64,000 bases of DNA, taken from the NCBI GenBank assembly GCA_048499435.1, contig JASNZW010000002.1:124001-188000 (forward strand), written 5' to 3'. The notes beneath the pieces were generated by a model. The model worked only from the letters and a program-made list of their open reading frames with translations. It was not told where the DNA came from and did no database searches. How positions within the stretch are numbered: the first letter of the stretch is position 1; the number at the start of each line of letters is the position of its first letter. Shown here piece after piece: positions 26,358-35,403 of the stretch. Made by a program: the position numbers and the translations under genes. This DNA comes from DAOTWC01 sp048499435. Lineage in GTDB: Bacteria > Chloroflexota > Anaerolineae > Aggregatilineales > Phototrophicaceae.

Positions 26358-27428
26358 TTGACTGAACAGCGCGGTATTCACACTTTTACCGAAATCACGA
26401 GCCAGCCAGAGTTGTGGGACAAAGCTGTTGATGCCTTCCAGCGCCAGTCGGGCGCGTTCAGCGCGCTTTGGGAAGCGGGAAACTTTGATCAACTGCTGCT
26501 CACCGGCTGCGGGTCAACCTACTATCTCGCGCTGGCGGGGGCGGCGCTGTTTCAGCGGCTCACCGGCATCAGCGCGCGCGCCTACCCGGCGTCAGAAATC
26601 GCCCTGCTGCCCGATCTCGCGCTGCTCCCTAAGGCCCGGCCGCTGCTGATCGCGGTCTCGCGGTCAGGTAAAACGACCGAGACACTGGAGGCGGTGCGGG
26701 TTTTCCGTGAACGCACAGGGCAGCCGGTCGTCTCGGTGACCTGCGCCAGCGCCAGCGCGCTTTCCGCCCAGTCTGACCTGGCGATCGCGATTGACGAAGC
26801 GCAGGAACAGAGCCTGGCGCAGACCCGTTCCTTTGCCTGCATGCTGATCGTCGTTGAGGCGCTGGCGGCGCTCGCCGGGCGCGCTGACAGCGCCGCGGTG
26901 GCGAAGCTGACACCAATCGTGACGCGCGCGCTGGCCAGCTATCACGACCTCGCCCGCCGGTTGGGGGAAGACAAGCAGATCGAGCGCTTCTTCTTCCTCG
27001 GCTCTGGCCCGCTGTATGGGATCGCCTGCGAGGGCATGTTGAAGATGAAGGAAATGTCGCTGGCGTACAGCGAGGCCTTCCACGTCCTGGAGTTCCGCCA
27101 CGGCCCGATGTCAATGGTGAACGCGCAGACGCTGATCGTCGGGCTTATCTCTGACGAAGCGCACCCGCAGGAAATCGCGGTGCTGCGCCAGATGCACCAG
27201 CGCGGCGCGCAGGTGCTGGCGCTGGCCGAACAGGATTACGGCTCTGACCTGGCTGGCTGGGCGCATTTCGTCCGGCTGGACACCGGGCTGCCGGGCTGGG
27301 CGCGCCCGGTTACTTACCTGCTGGTCCTTCAGTTGATGGCGTACTATCGGGCGCTGCTGCGCGACCAGGACCCGGACCGGCCGACGAATCTTGATTTCGT
27401 GATCTCGCTTGATAAGTCAATGACTTAG
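26358..27428 (+). CDS. SIS-domain sugar isomerase/deaminase-like protein (GlmS C-terminal homologue)
   Basis: A 356-residue protein with two SIS domains and no glutaminase domain, like the isomerase part of GlmS and the AgaS, FrlB and NagB-II groups that act on amino-sugar or fructosamine phosphates. Seen are TGCGSTYYLAL (first SIS, residues ~50-60), SRSGKTTETLEAV (~98-110), the second SIS with FLGSGPLYGIACEGMLKMKE, and EFRHGPMS with the conserved histidine. Start is TTG at 26358 after AGGAAAGG. It is the first gene after the strong promoter and precedes a sugar importer, so it likely processes an imported amino sugar or ketosamine after phosphorylation; exact reaction unknown. Confidence 0.85.
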   Translation: MTEQRGIHTFTEITSQPELWDKAVDAFQRQSGAFSALWEAGNFDQLLLTGCGSTYYLALAGAALFQRLTGISARAYPASEIALLPDLALLPKARPLLIAVSRSGKTTETLEAVRVFRERTGQPVVSVTCASASALSAQSDLAIAIDEAQEQSLAQTRSFACMLIVVEALAALAGRADSAAVAKLTPIVTRALASYHDLARRLGEDKQIERFFFLGSGPLYGIACEGMLKMKEMSLAYSEAFHVLEFRHGPMSMVNAQTLIVGLISDEAHPQEIAVLRQMHQRGAQVLALAEQDYGSDLAGWAHFVRLDTGLPGWARPVTYLLVLQLMAYYRALLRDQDPDRPTNLDFVISLDKSMT

Positions 27429-27534
27429 CCTGTGCTGTTTGCGCGGACGCCTGAAAGGACACGCCATAGCCGAAAATCCCGCCGATTTCCAAGGTTATCC
27501 TGGCTTTACAGAGGTTTTATAAGGAGAAAACCGC

Positions 27535-28833
27535 ATGAAAAAATCTGTCTTTCTGTTGATCGTAGGGTGCCTGACGCTCATTCTCAGCGTGGGAATCGTC
27601 AGCGCGCAGGAACCTGTCACGCTCGTGTTCTGGTCAATGTGGAACGAAACCGAAGGCCAGGCGCTGGTGCTTCAGGACGCGATCGCTAAATACCAGGAGC
27701 TGAATCCGCACATCACCATTCAGGCCGTCTGGAATGGCCGCCAGAACCAGACCCTGGTGCGAACCGCGCTCAGCGGCGGCACGGTCATTGATATTGTTGA
27801 CCAGGACGGGGACCAGATCGCTGGCGGCTTGATGCGCGAGGGATTCGGGCTGGCGCTGAACGATTATCTCCAGCAGCCAGCCTACGATCACGATGAGGCG
27901 CTCGCCGACGTCTTCCTGCCGAACACGCTCGATATGTTTACCCTCGACGGCAACATCTACCTGCTGCCCTACATCTACAACACCGTACAGTTCTGGTATG
28001 ACAAGCGCGTGTTCGAGGAAGTAGGCATCAAAATCCCGCAGACCTGGGACGACCTGCTGAACGCCTGCACCCTGCTCCAGGACGCTGGCTACGCGCCAAT
28101 CGCCGCTGAAGGCAACGAGCCGGGCTATGCGGCGTTCTACCTGACCGAGTTCCTGGCGCGTATCCAGGGCGTGGGCTGGCTGCGCCAGGCGGCGGGCGAC
28201 CCGACAGGCGAGATGTGGCGCGACCCAGCGGTGATCGCCGCGGCGGAAAAGACGCGCATCCTGTGGGACACCGGCTGCATCCCGCCGGAGACGCTTGGTT
28301 ATGTCTGGCCACAGGGGCAGAATACGCTGGCGTTCGGGCAGGCGGCGATGGAACTCGTCGGCTCATGGCTGCCCGTCGAGCTTCAGAACGCGACCGATCC
28401 TGATTTCCAGTGGGGCGGCTTCAGCTTCCCGGCGATCGAGGGCGGTGTCGGCAAGACGACCGACGTTTACGCGCTGCTGCTCTCTTTCATGATCAACAAG
28501 GACACCGCGCACCCCGACGAGGCATTTGACTTCCTGCGCTTTATCATGAGCGATGAGGTCCAGCAGCAGCTCACCGACCAGGCGCTGGTCGGCGTGACCA
28601 ACAAGTACATTGACTGGAGTCCGATCATCGCGGATGCCCAGCAAGCGGCGGCGGCAGCTACCGCCACCTATGGCGATGTGGATAACGTCGCCTCGCTGTA
28701 CAGCGAGTACCTGAACACCATCCTCTACCCGAACTATGTCGAAGTGTGGCAGAACAAGCTCACGCCGGAGCAGTTCGCCGAGAAGATGGCAACGCAGACT
28801 GCCGAATACTGGGCAGCGCATCCGCAGTCCTGA
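27535..28833 (+). CDS. Sugar ABC transporter substrate-binding protein (family 1)
   Basis: A 432-residue exported family 1 binding protein: signal peptide ending GIVSAQEP (no lipobox), VTLVFWSMWNETEGQALV strand, LLPYIYNTVQFWYDKRVFEE, the ELVGSWLPVELQ region and a C-terminal helical segment. AAGGAG lies nine bases before the ATG. It should feed the permeases encoded at 28940 and 29839; a long perfect hairpin separates it from them. It is not closely similar to the duplicated pair at 3637 and 5194. Substrate unknown. Confidence 0.92.
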   Translation: MKKSVFLLIVGCLTLILSVGIVSAQEPVTLVFWSMWNETEGQALVLQDAIAKYQELNPHITIQAVWNGRQNQTLVRTALSGGTVIDIVDQDGDQIAGGLMREGFGLALNDYLQQPAYDHDEALADVFLPNTLDMFTLDGNIYLLPYIYNTVQFWYDKRVFEEVGIKIPQTWDDLLNACTLLQDAGYAPIAAEGNEPGYAAFYLTEFLARIQGVGWLRQAAGDPTGEMWRDPAVIAAAEKTRILWDTGCIPPETLGYVWPQGQNTLAFGQAAMELVGSWLPVELQNATDPDFQWGGFSFPAIEGGVGKTTDVYALLLSFMINKDTAHPDEAFDFLRFIMSDEVQQQLTDQALVGVTNKYIDWSPIIADAQQAAAAATATYGDVDNVASLYSEYLNTILYPNYVEVWQNKLTPEQFAEKMATQTAEYWAAHPQS

Positions 28834-28860
28834 CCGCGTTGAATAAATAACCGCAGTACC

Positions 28861-28895
28861 TGGCGTGGGGGCGGGCTTTGCCCGCCCCCACGCCA
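28861..28895 (+). terminator. Perfect 16-bp intercistronic hairpin between binding protein and permease
   Basis: A 16-base-pair GC-rich stem without mismatches (28861-28876 with 28880-28895), TTT loop, no T-run after it. It probably stabilises the upstream binding-protein mRNA or partly stops transcription. Confidence 0.6.
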
Positions 28896-28939
28896 CGCGC
28901 AATTCGTGCCGGACAACTCAAAATTAGCAGGGGTTTTTT

Positions 28940-29827
28940 ATGAGGATATCAAACCGTTTCATTGTCCTTTTCATGCTTCCTGCTACAGGGCTTTACCTGT
29001 TTTTCTTCCTGCTGCCCGCCGTCCAGGCGTTTATTTACAGCTTCTACGACTGGAGCGGCTTCGGCACGAGCATGAACTTTGTCGGCCTGGGGAATTACCA
29101 GGAGCTGTTTAACGACCGCCTCTTCTGGAAAAGCATGGGGAACACGATCGGCATCCTCATCGTTGGCGGTATCGTTATCTTTTCCCTTGCCTTTATTATG
29201 ACAATCATGATCTCTTCGGGCATTCGCGGCAAGAAATTCTTCCGCGGCGTTATTTTTCTCCCCAACATCATCGCCGTGATCGCCGTCACGACCATGTGGA
29301 ATTATCTGTACACGCCGAACAACGGCCTGCTGGCGTCGCTGTTCAAACTGGTCGGGCTTGATGATCTGGCGAAGTTCACCTGGATGGGGCCGGATACCAT
29401 CTTCGTGTCAATGATGATCGCCATTATCTGGATCGAAGTCGGCTTTTACCTGGTGCTGCTGCTGGCGGGCGTTGACAAGATTCCGCCCGACTTTTTCGAA
29501 TCGGCGAAGCTCGACGGCGCCAACCAGTTTCAGCAGTTTCGCCACATCACCGTGCCGCTGCTGTGGGACGTGATCATCATCGGCCTGGTGCTGTGGAGTA
29601 TCTACGCGGTCAAGATTTTCGAGTTTCCGTTTTCGTTCACCGGGCTTGAGCCGAACCCGAATTCATACACCGTCGCCGTCTATTCGTATGTGCTTGGCTT
29701 TGGGCAGCGCCAGCCGATTTATCGCCTGGGTTATGCGACAGCGGTCGGCGTGATGCTGCTGCTCGTCGTGATTTTAATTGTGCTCATCATTCGCTGGCTG
29801 ACACGCCGCGAAGTCGTTCAGTATTAG
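28940..29827 (+). CDS. Sugar ABC transporter permease (MalF/UgpA type)
   Basis: A 295-residue CUT1 permease. The first membrane helix is FIVLFMLPATGLYLFFFLLP; the EAA loop reads FESAKLDGANQFQQFRHITVP near residue 190. AGGGG precedes the ATG at 28940. It is followed 11 bases later by its partner permease gene. No ATPase gene lies in the operon. Confidence 0.92.
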   Translation: MRISNRFIVLFMLPATGLYLFFFLLPAVQAFIYSFYDWSGFGTSMNFVGLGNYQELFNDRLFWKSMGNTIGILIVGGIVIFSLAFIMTIMISSGIRGKKFFRGVIFLPNIIAVIAVTTMWNYLYTPNNGLLASLFKLVGLDDLAKFTWMGPDTIFVSMMIAIIWIEVGFYLVLLLAGVDKIPPDFFESAKLDGANQFQQFRHITVPLLWDVIIIGLVLWSIYAVKIFEFPFSFTGLEPNPNSYTVAVYSYVLGFGQRQPIYRLGYATAVGVMLLLVVILIVLIIRWLTRREVVQY

Positions 29828-29838
29828 GGGGATAGACG

Positions 29839-30726
29839 ATGGCGCAGCAATCACTTCCATTGAGGCATGGCGGCGCACAGCGGACCGAAAGGCGCGCCCG
29901 TTTTTACTGGCTGCGGCATGTGCCCTCTTATCTGTTCCTCGGCGCGTGGTCGCTCTTTACGATCTTTTTGATCGGGTGGTTCGTTCTCGCCTCGGTCAAG
30001 ACAAACCGCGACGTGTTTCGCAAGCCGTTTGAAATTCCGGCGGAGCCGCAGCTAATCAATTACGAGAAGGTCTGGACGACTTCAAACATCGGCCAGGGGT
30101 TCCTGAACAGCCTGATCATCGTGAGCATCTCGGTTCTGGTAATCCTGCTGGTTTCCGCCCCGGCGGCTTACGTTTTGAGCCGCGCCCGCTTTAAAGGGCG
30201 TGGGCTGCTGACGGTCGTTTACATCGCCGGCATTGGCATTCCCTACCCGCTGCTGTTTATTCCGCTGTTCGCCCTGCTCGCGGGCCTCAAGCTGGTTAAC
30301 TCGCTGCCGGGGCTGATCCTGGTCTACGTCAGCCTCTCCATCCCGTTCACCGTCTATATTCTGACTGGGTTCTTCAGCAGCCTGCCCCAGGAACTGGAGG
30401 ACGCCGCGGTGATTGATGGCTGCAATGACATTGATGTGTTCCGGCGGATCATGCTCCCGCTGGCGTCGCCCGGCATGCTCACGGCCGCGATCTTCAACTT
30501 CATCGGGTTGTGGAACGAATTTCAACTGGCCCTGATCTTCATCCAGGACCCCGACAAGCGCCCGCTGTCCCTCAGCCTGTATTCGCTCAAAAATGCGATG
30601 ACCTATTCGGGGGACTGGGCCGGGCTGTTTGCCGGCGTCGTGATTGTGATCGTTCCGACGATCATCCTGTTTATCTGGCTTTCCGAGCGAATGATCTCCG
30701 GCATCACCCTCGGTTCGGTGAAATAG
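29839..30726 (+). CDS. Sugar ABC transporter permease (MalG/UgpE type)
   Basis: A 295-residue partner permease. After ~35 mostly polar residues it has the typical first helix (YLFLGAWSLFTIFLIGWFVL), and an EAA loop LEDAAVIDGCNDIDVFRRIMLP near residue 190. GGGGGAT lies upstream of the ATG at 29839. With the 28940 product it forms the channel for the sugar bound by the 27535 product. Confidence 0.92.
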   Translation: MAQQSLPLRHGGAQRTERRARFYWLRHVPSYLFLGAWSLFTIFLIGWFVLASVKTNRDVFRKPFEIPAEPQLINYEKVWTTSNIGQGFLNSLIIVSISVLVILLVSAPAAYVLSRARFKGRGLLTVVYIAGIGIPYPLLFIPLFALLAGLKLVNSLPGLILVYVSLSIPFTVYILTGFFSSLPQELEDAAVIDGCNDIDVFRRIMLPLASPGMLTAAIFNFIGLWNEFQLALIFIQDPDKRPLSLSLYSLKNAMTYSGDWAGLFAGVVIVIVPTIILFIWLSERMISGITLGSVK

Positions 30727-30781
30727 CGGCGCTGCGCCGGCGAAGCCCCGCCCGTTCCGCGGGCGAGTATCGGATAGGATT

Positions 30782-32776
30782 ATGAGCGAACTGCGACTGG
30801 ACACCTGGCGGCTTCCTGCCGCTGAACTTGGGCCGGAAAACCCGTTCCCGCTGTTTGACAAGCCGCAATATCAGCCGGTGCTGTCAGGGAAAGCGGAAGA
30901 TGACCCGCTGGCGGGCTATCTGCCCGATTACCTGCCGTACACAGCGCAGGACGGGTACACCCGCCAGCGGCGCATGGCTGGCCTGAAGATCGCGGTGCTC
31001 GAAAACGAGATTCTGCGCGCGGCCTTCCTGCTCGACTTCGGCGGCCGCCTGTGGTCGCTGATTCACAAGCCATCCGGGCGCGAGCTGCTGTTTGCCAACT
31101 CGATGCTCCAGCCGGCGAACCTGGCGATGCGCAACGCCTGGTTCAGCGGCGGGGTTGAGTGGAACATGGGCGTGATCGCCCACACGCCGTTTACCTGCGC
31201 GCCGGTGTTCGCCGCGCGCGTCGAAACCCCGGCTGGCGGCCCGGTGCTGCGCCTTTATGAGTGGGAGCGCATCCGGCAGGCCGCCTATCAGATTGATGCG
31301 TACCTGCCAGACGGCTCTGAAATCCTGTATATCCGCGTCCGGCTCGTCAACCCGTTTGCGCACCCGCTGCCGATGTACTGGTGGTCGAACATCGCGGTTC
31401 CTGAACGCGCCGATATCCGCGTGCTTGTGCCCGCCCCGGAAGCCTACCGCTACGCGCTGTCGGCTGCTGATTTGCGGACGATCCCGGTGCCGGTCGCGGA
31501 GGGGGTGGACATCACCTATTCAACCAACGGGCGGCGGGCGGCAGATTATTTCTTCCTGATTCCGGGCAGCCAGCGCCCCTGGATCAGCGCGCTTGACGCC
31601 GACGGCAAGGGACTGATCCAGGTCTCAACGGACCCGCTGCGCGGGCGCAAGCTGTTTCTGTGGGGGACAGGGCCGGGCGGCAAACGCTGGCAGCAGTGGC
31701 TTAACGGCGCAGACACCTATCTGGAAATCCAGGCGGGCCTGGCGCCTACGCAGCTCGAATACGCGGTTCTGCCGCCCAACGCTGAACTCTCGTGGCTGGA
31801 AGGTTACGGCTTAATGGAGGCCGACGCCCAGAAAGCGCACGGCGCTGACTGGGATGCGGCGCTGGCGGCTGTTGAGGCGCGGCTTGACCGGTTAGCGCCA
31901 CGCGCTGAGTTCGAGGCCGAACGGCTGCGCGGTGAATCGTGGAAGGACCGGCCGCCCGTTGAGATGCTTCACACCGGGTCGGGCTGGGGGCCTTTGGAAG
32001 CGCGCCGGCGGCGGGCGGCGGGTGAGGCGCCTTTTGCCGGCGCGGGGCTGAATTTCGATGTGGCGCTTGAACCCGCGCAGAAGCCCTGGGCAGCGCTTCT
32101 GGAAACCGGGCACTACCCTGAATCCGACGCGTCCGCGCCGGCGGGCGGCATACTCGTTCAGGCTGAGTGGCAGGCGCTGCTTGAAGGCGCTGTCGCCCAG
32201 CGCCCGGAGTCCGGCTGGGAGGCGTGGCTGCACCTGGGCAATATGCGCCTGCACGCCGGCGACGCCGAGGGCGCGCGCGCGGCCTGGGAAACTTCGCTGG
32301 CGCGCGAGCGAACCGCCTGGGCGCTGCGCAATCTAACGGTGCTGGCGCAGCGCCAGGGGCGGCCAGCCGATGCGGTGTCGTTGTACCGTGAAGCTCAGCA
32401 GCTCCGCCCGGATCTGCTGCCCCTGCTGATCGAAACGGGCCGGACGCTCATTGATGCGGGCGCGGCCGCTGAGTTTTTGAAGCTGCTGGCGCGCCTGCCG
32501 GACGCGATGCAGAAGCACGGGCGGGTTTCCCTGCTGGAGGTGGAAGCGGGGCTGGCGGCGGGCGACCTGGAGCGCGTTGGCCGGCTGTTCGCCGCCGGAT
32601 TCGAGATTGTTGATTACCGGGAAGGCGATGAAATCCTGACTGAGCTTTGGTTCCGCTATCACGCGGAGCGCATCAGCCGGGAGGAAAATATCCCGGTGGA
32701 CGACGCGCTGCTGAACCGGGCGCGCCAGGATTATCCCCCGCCGGCGATCTTCGACTTCCGCATGACGGTTGTTTAG
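30782..32776 (+). CDS. DUF5107-domain protein with TPR-like C-terminus
   Basis: A 664-residue protein without signal peptide. The N-terminal ~340 residues look like DUF5107: LENEILRAAFLLDFGGRLWS, FANSMLQPANLAMRNAWFSGG and VEWNMGVIAHTPF, the last suggesting a galactose-mutarotase-like carbohydrate-binding fold. Residues ~465-600 form helical TPR-like repeats (WEAWLHLGNMRLHAGDAEGAR, ALRNLTVLAQRQGRPADAV). The family has no assigned reaction; members commonly occur with sugar importers and glycoside hydrolases. It follows the permeases by 55 bases, so it is probably part of the same operon. A regulatory or glycan-processing role is an inference. Confidence 0.8.
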   Translation: MSELRLDTWRLPAAELGPENPFPLFDKPQYQPVLSGKAEDDPLAGYLPDYLPYTAQDGYTRQRRMAGLKIAVLENEILRAAFLLDFGGRLWSLIHKPSGRELLFANSMLQPANLAMRNAWFSGGVEWNMGVIAHTPFTCAPVFAARVETPAGGPVLRLYEWERIRQAAYQIDAYLPDGSEILYIRVRLVNPFAHPLPMYWWSNIAVPERADIRVLVPAPEAYRYALSAADLRTIPVPVAEGVDITYSTNGRRAADYFFLIPGSQRPWISALDADGKGLIQVSTDPLRGRKLFLWGTGPGGKRWQQWLNGADTYLEIQAGLAPTQLEYAVLPPNAELSWLEGYGLMEADAQKAHGADWDAALAAVEARLDRLAPRAEFEAERLRGESWKDRPPVEMLHTGSGWGPLEARRRRAAGEAPFAGAGLNFDVALEPAQKPWAALLETGHYPESDASAPAGGILVQAEWQALLEGAVAQRPESGWEAWLHLGNMRLHAGDAEGARAAWETSLARERTAWALRNLTVLAQRQGRPADAVSLYREAQQLRPDLLPLLIETGRTLIDAGAAAEFLKLLARLPDAMQKHGRVSLLEVEAGLAAGDLERVGRLFAAGFEIVDYREGDEILTELWFRYHAERISREENIPVDDALLNRARQDYPPPAIFDFRMTVV

Positions 32777-32853
32777 GCCGGCAGGGCGGTCAGGCAGCCG
32801 CTGCCGGCGTCAGCGCCACATACAGCCGGAGAGCGCTTTACAGCCCGCCGCGC

Positions 32854-33954
32854 TCAGATGACCTGCAGGAAGCTCTCGTCTGGCAGGGGCGGAAACGGCG
32901 CGTGCGGTTCCGTCTGATACCAGAAAACAGTCGAAGCAATATCGTCCTGAAGCGGAAGATAACGGCGCTGCCCGCCGGGCGAAACGCGCCACCCCAGCGC
33001 CTGAATGGTGACGCGCAGGTCGCGCTCGAAGCGGATCGGGTCTTTGACGTGCCAGCGATACATGCCAAAGCGCTGCTGACTCTGGTACAGCCCGTCGGGT
33101 TTAATCACCTGGGGCAGCCCTAAGAAGGGGGTCGTATAAACCCCGTATTCGCCTTTGGGGTGCTCAAAATTCCAGGCGCCGCCGAAATAATCCTCCGTCC
33201 CGGTGCCGCAAATCGTGGGAAATTCGTCGTCGCCGTCGTAGAAAAACTTGATTTCGCCCTCGCCCCACCAGCCGTTATTGTTCACGCCCCACGCGAGATA
33301 GGTCCCCACATACTGGCCTTTGCCGCGCACGCCGTCAACCAGCGTGTGCACCTGGGCGTAGGGCAGCGGGTTGCTGCGCCGCCACTGCGCGTGGAAGTAT
33401 GCGTAATCGGCGGGCACTTCGGTGAGCGTGTAATCGAACTGGTAGTAAAGCCCCCGCACCAGGCCGGGGCTGAGGTTTTCAATCGTGACGCGCGCCCGCC
33501 GCCTGAACGGCATTTCCCAGTAGCTGTTAAAACCGCCCGCCGGGTTCACGGCGATCGGCAGCGAGCTGACGTTGCAGCGCTGACACCAGCCGCTGCAGAA
33601 GAAGTCGCCAACGGGGACTTCGACCGATGGGCTGTCTTCGTCATCCCAATAAAAACGCAGAATCAGATGTCGCCAAAAGGCGGGATCAACCGTCAGCCAG
33701 AAGTGCTGAATGCAGCCGGGGCCGTCAATCAGGGCAAGCTCGGACGTGCTGAATGGGTCAAGGTTGATGCAGGGCGAGATCTTCCAGCCGGTGCCGAGAT
33801 CGGCCGCGAAAGGCGCGCCTGTGCCGTCGAGGGCTTTCCCGCCTTCCCCCTTGCCGCCGGTGAAGTTCTCGGCGCTGATCGAGCGCGATTTCGCGTCCGA
33901 CAGCCGCGCGAGGTTGCCCAGGTCAACGCCGAGTCCATTGAAGCCCGTATCCAT
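32854..33954 (-). CDS. DUF2961 protein, glycoside hydrolase family 172
   Basis: A 366-residue member of the family now classed as GH172, whose studied members cleave difructose dianhydride I or alpha-D-arabinofuranosides. Key stretches are SRSISAENFTGGKGEGGKA, the double jelly-roll segment FYDGDDEFPTICGTGTEDYF and HPKGEYGVYTTPFLGLP. By spacing, Glu234 and Glu254 are candidates for the catalytic pair. No signal peptide is seen, so it may act in the cytoplasm on imported oligosaccharide. GAGGGGG precedes the ATG. It is convergent with the DUF5107 gene and 90 bases downstream of the ROK gene on the same strand. Confidence 0.85.
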   Translation of the reverse strand: MDTGFNGLGVDLGNLARLSDAKSRSISAENFTGGKGEGGKALDGTGAPFAADLGTGWKISPCINLDPFSTSELALIDGPGCIQHFWLTVDPAFWRHLILRFYWDDEDSPSVEVPVGDFFCSGWCQRCNVSSLPIAVNPAGGFNSYWEMPFRRRARVTIENLSPGLVRGLYYQFDYTLTEVPADYAYFHAQWRRSNPLPYAQVHTLVDGVRGKGQYVGTYLAWGVNNNGWWGEGEIKFFYDGDDEFPTICGTGTEDYFGGAWNFEHPKGEYGVYTTPFLGLPQVIKPDGLYQSQQRFGMYRWHVKDPIRFERDLRVTIQALGWRVSPGGQRRYLPLQDDIASTVFWYQTEPHAPFPPLPDESFLQVI

Positions 33955-34044
33955 AGGTTATATCCCCCTCAGCTCAACGCTGTTCACAATCTTTCGCCGT
34001 ATGTTTTGGCGCTATACGCGATCATGCGCGCGATTCACCCGCTG

Positions 34045-35022
34045 CTACAGCAGGTTCTGCTCCAGAAACAGCTCGACCGCAGCCCCCAGCAGCCCGGTCT
34101 GCGCGCCGCCCTGCCCCAGAACAATCTCTACATCGTGAAAATGCCCGCCCGTATTCAGGGCGATATCGCGGAAAAACTCCCCCGCAAGATAATCAAAACG
34201 CTGCCGGCACGCATCCAGCAAAACCGGGCCAGCCGTCGCGGTCCCGCCTGTCAGAGCGACGCGATGCGGATAGAAAATCACGCTCAAGCTGGCCAGGGTC
34301 TGGCCGAGCCACGCGCCAACCTGCGCCATGATGTCTTTCGCGATGGGGTCATCGCCAGCGCGAGCAGCCGCGATAACGGTGTGCGCTTTCACGGCGTGCC
34401 CGTAACGCTCGCGCGCCAGGCGCTCAATGCCAGGGACGCCGCACAAACCCTCAGCGGACCCCGCTATGCCGTTGGAATCGCGCGGCTTCTCCGGGTCGAG
34501 GACGATCAGCCCGGTGTTGCCCGAATTGCCGCCGTCGATGATTAATGGGCGGCCATCGACAATCATCGCCGCGCCCAGCCCGGTGCCAACCGCCATGCAC
34601 ATGAACCGTTCGACGCCGCGCCCGCAGCCGTAATAATATTCGCCTAATGCGTGCGCGATTAAGTCGTTGTTTAACGTCAGCGGTGTTTTGCAGCGCGCTT
34701 CAACCCTGCCGCGAATATCCACATTTCGCAGCGCGGGGGTGTTCCCGGCGATGAGCAGGCGGCGGCGGTCGCGATCAATCTCACCGTGAGTTGACACGCC
34801 GATCCCGATAAACGCATCACCCGCAAGGGCGATGCGCTCATCGAGCGCGGGAAACAGGCGCTCAAAAAACGGTTCGGGATCGGTTCCGCCCGCCGCGGTT
34901 GGAAATTCGCCGAACGCGCTGATCGCGCCGCCGGGGGCGACCAACCCGATTTTCGTTTTGGTCCCGCCTATGTCCACGGCAAGCACAAGCGGTTCTCGCG
35001 CTGTTTGCGAACTGCTGCTCAT
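34045..35022 (-). CDS. ROK-family sugar kinase or regulator-like protein lacking the zinc motif
   Basis: A 325-residue protein with the ROK fold: ATP-binding LAVDIGGTKTKIG (residues 14-26), catalytic Asp120 in LNNDLIAHALG and the second phosphate-binding AVGTGLGAAMIVDG. The usual zinc motif (CxCGxxGCxE) and its preceding histidine are missing; the segment GGNSGNTGLIVLDPEKPRD stands in their place. No helix-turn-helix precedes the domain, so it is a kinase-type rather than repressor-type ROK. It may phosphorylate the sugar handled by the GH172 enzyme. ATG 35022 follows AAAGGCAG. Confidence 0.82.
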   Translation of the reverse strand: MSSSSQTAREPLVLAVDIGGTKTKIGLVAPGGAISAFGEFPTAAGGTDPEPFFERLFPALDERIALAGDAFIGIGVSTHGEIDRDRRRLLIAGNTPALRNVDIRGRVEARCKTPLTLNNDLIAHALGEYYYGCGRGVERFMCMAVGTGLGAAMIVDGRPLIIDGGNSGNTGLIVLDPEKPRDSNGIAGSAEGLCGVPGIERLARERYGHAVKAHTVIAAARAGDDPIAKDIMAQVGAWLGQTLASLSVIFYPHRVALTGGTATAGPVLLDACRQRFDYLAGEFFRDIALNTGGHFHDVEIVLGQGGAQTGLLGAAVELFLEQNLL

Positions 35023-35403
35023 CTGCCTTTATGTCCTGTCTTCAGCCAGGGGCGTTTTGATCGCCGGTGTGTTTCCGCTTGGCTTAAATGATAGCTGATT
35101 GTTGGCTGAGCGGCAAAATCAGGCGCATGGCGCGCTTTGGGCTGCCTGCGGCCGGCGGCGGTGTCCAGACAGCGGTAAGAGGGGTTCGTTTCGCCCGGTA
35201 TACGCTTTCATCACGGTTCGTTTCCACGCAGCTAGCAACGCACCTGAAGCAGGTTCATAGTTGTTCAAACACTACACCCAGGCTGACAGCAACTGTTCTA
35301 GCTGATATAGTAGTTCGCGGTTCATCGTTCGCATCTGGTTTTCTTGGCTGCTTTCTGACCTGAACGATAAACCTATCTTTCAACTCTTTTTCAAATCTGC
35401 CGG

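Noticed and set aside
33160..34545. Plus-strand open frame crossing the GH172 and ROK genes
   Set aside because: Runs antisense through two well-supported genes and the spacer between them; no family features.
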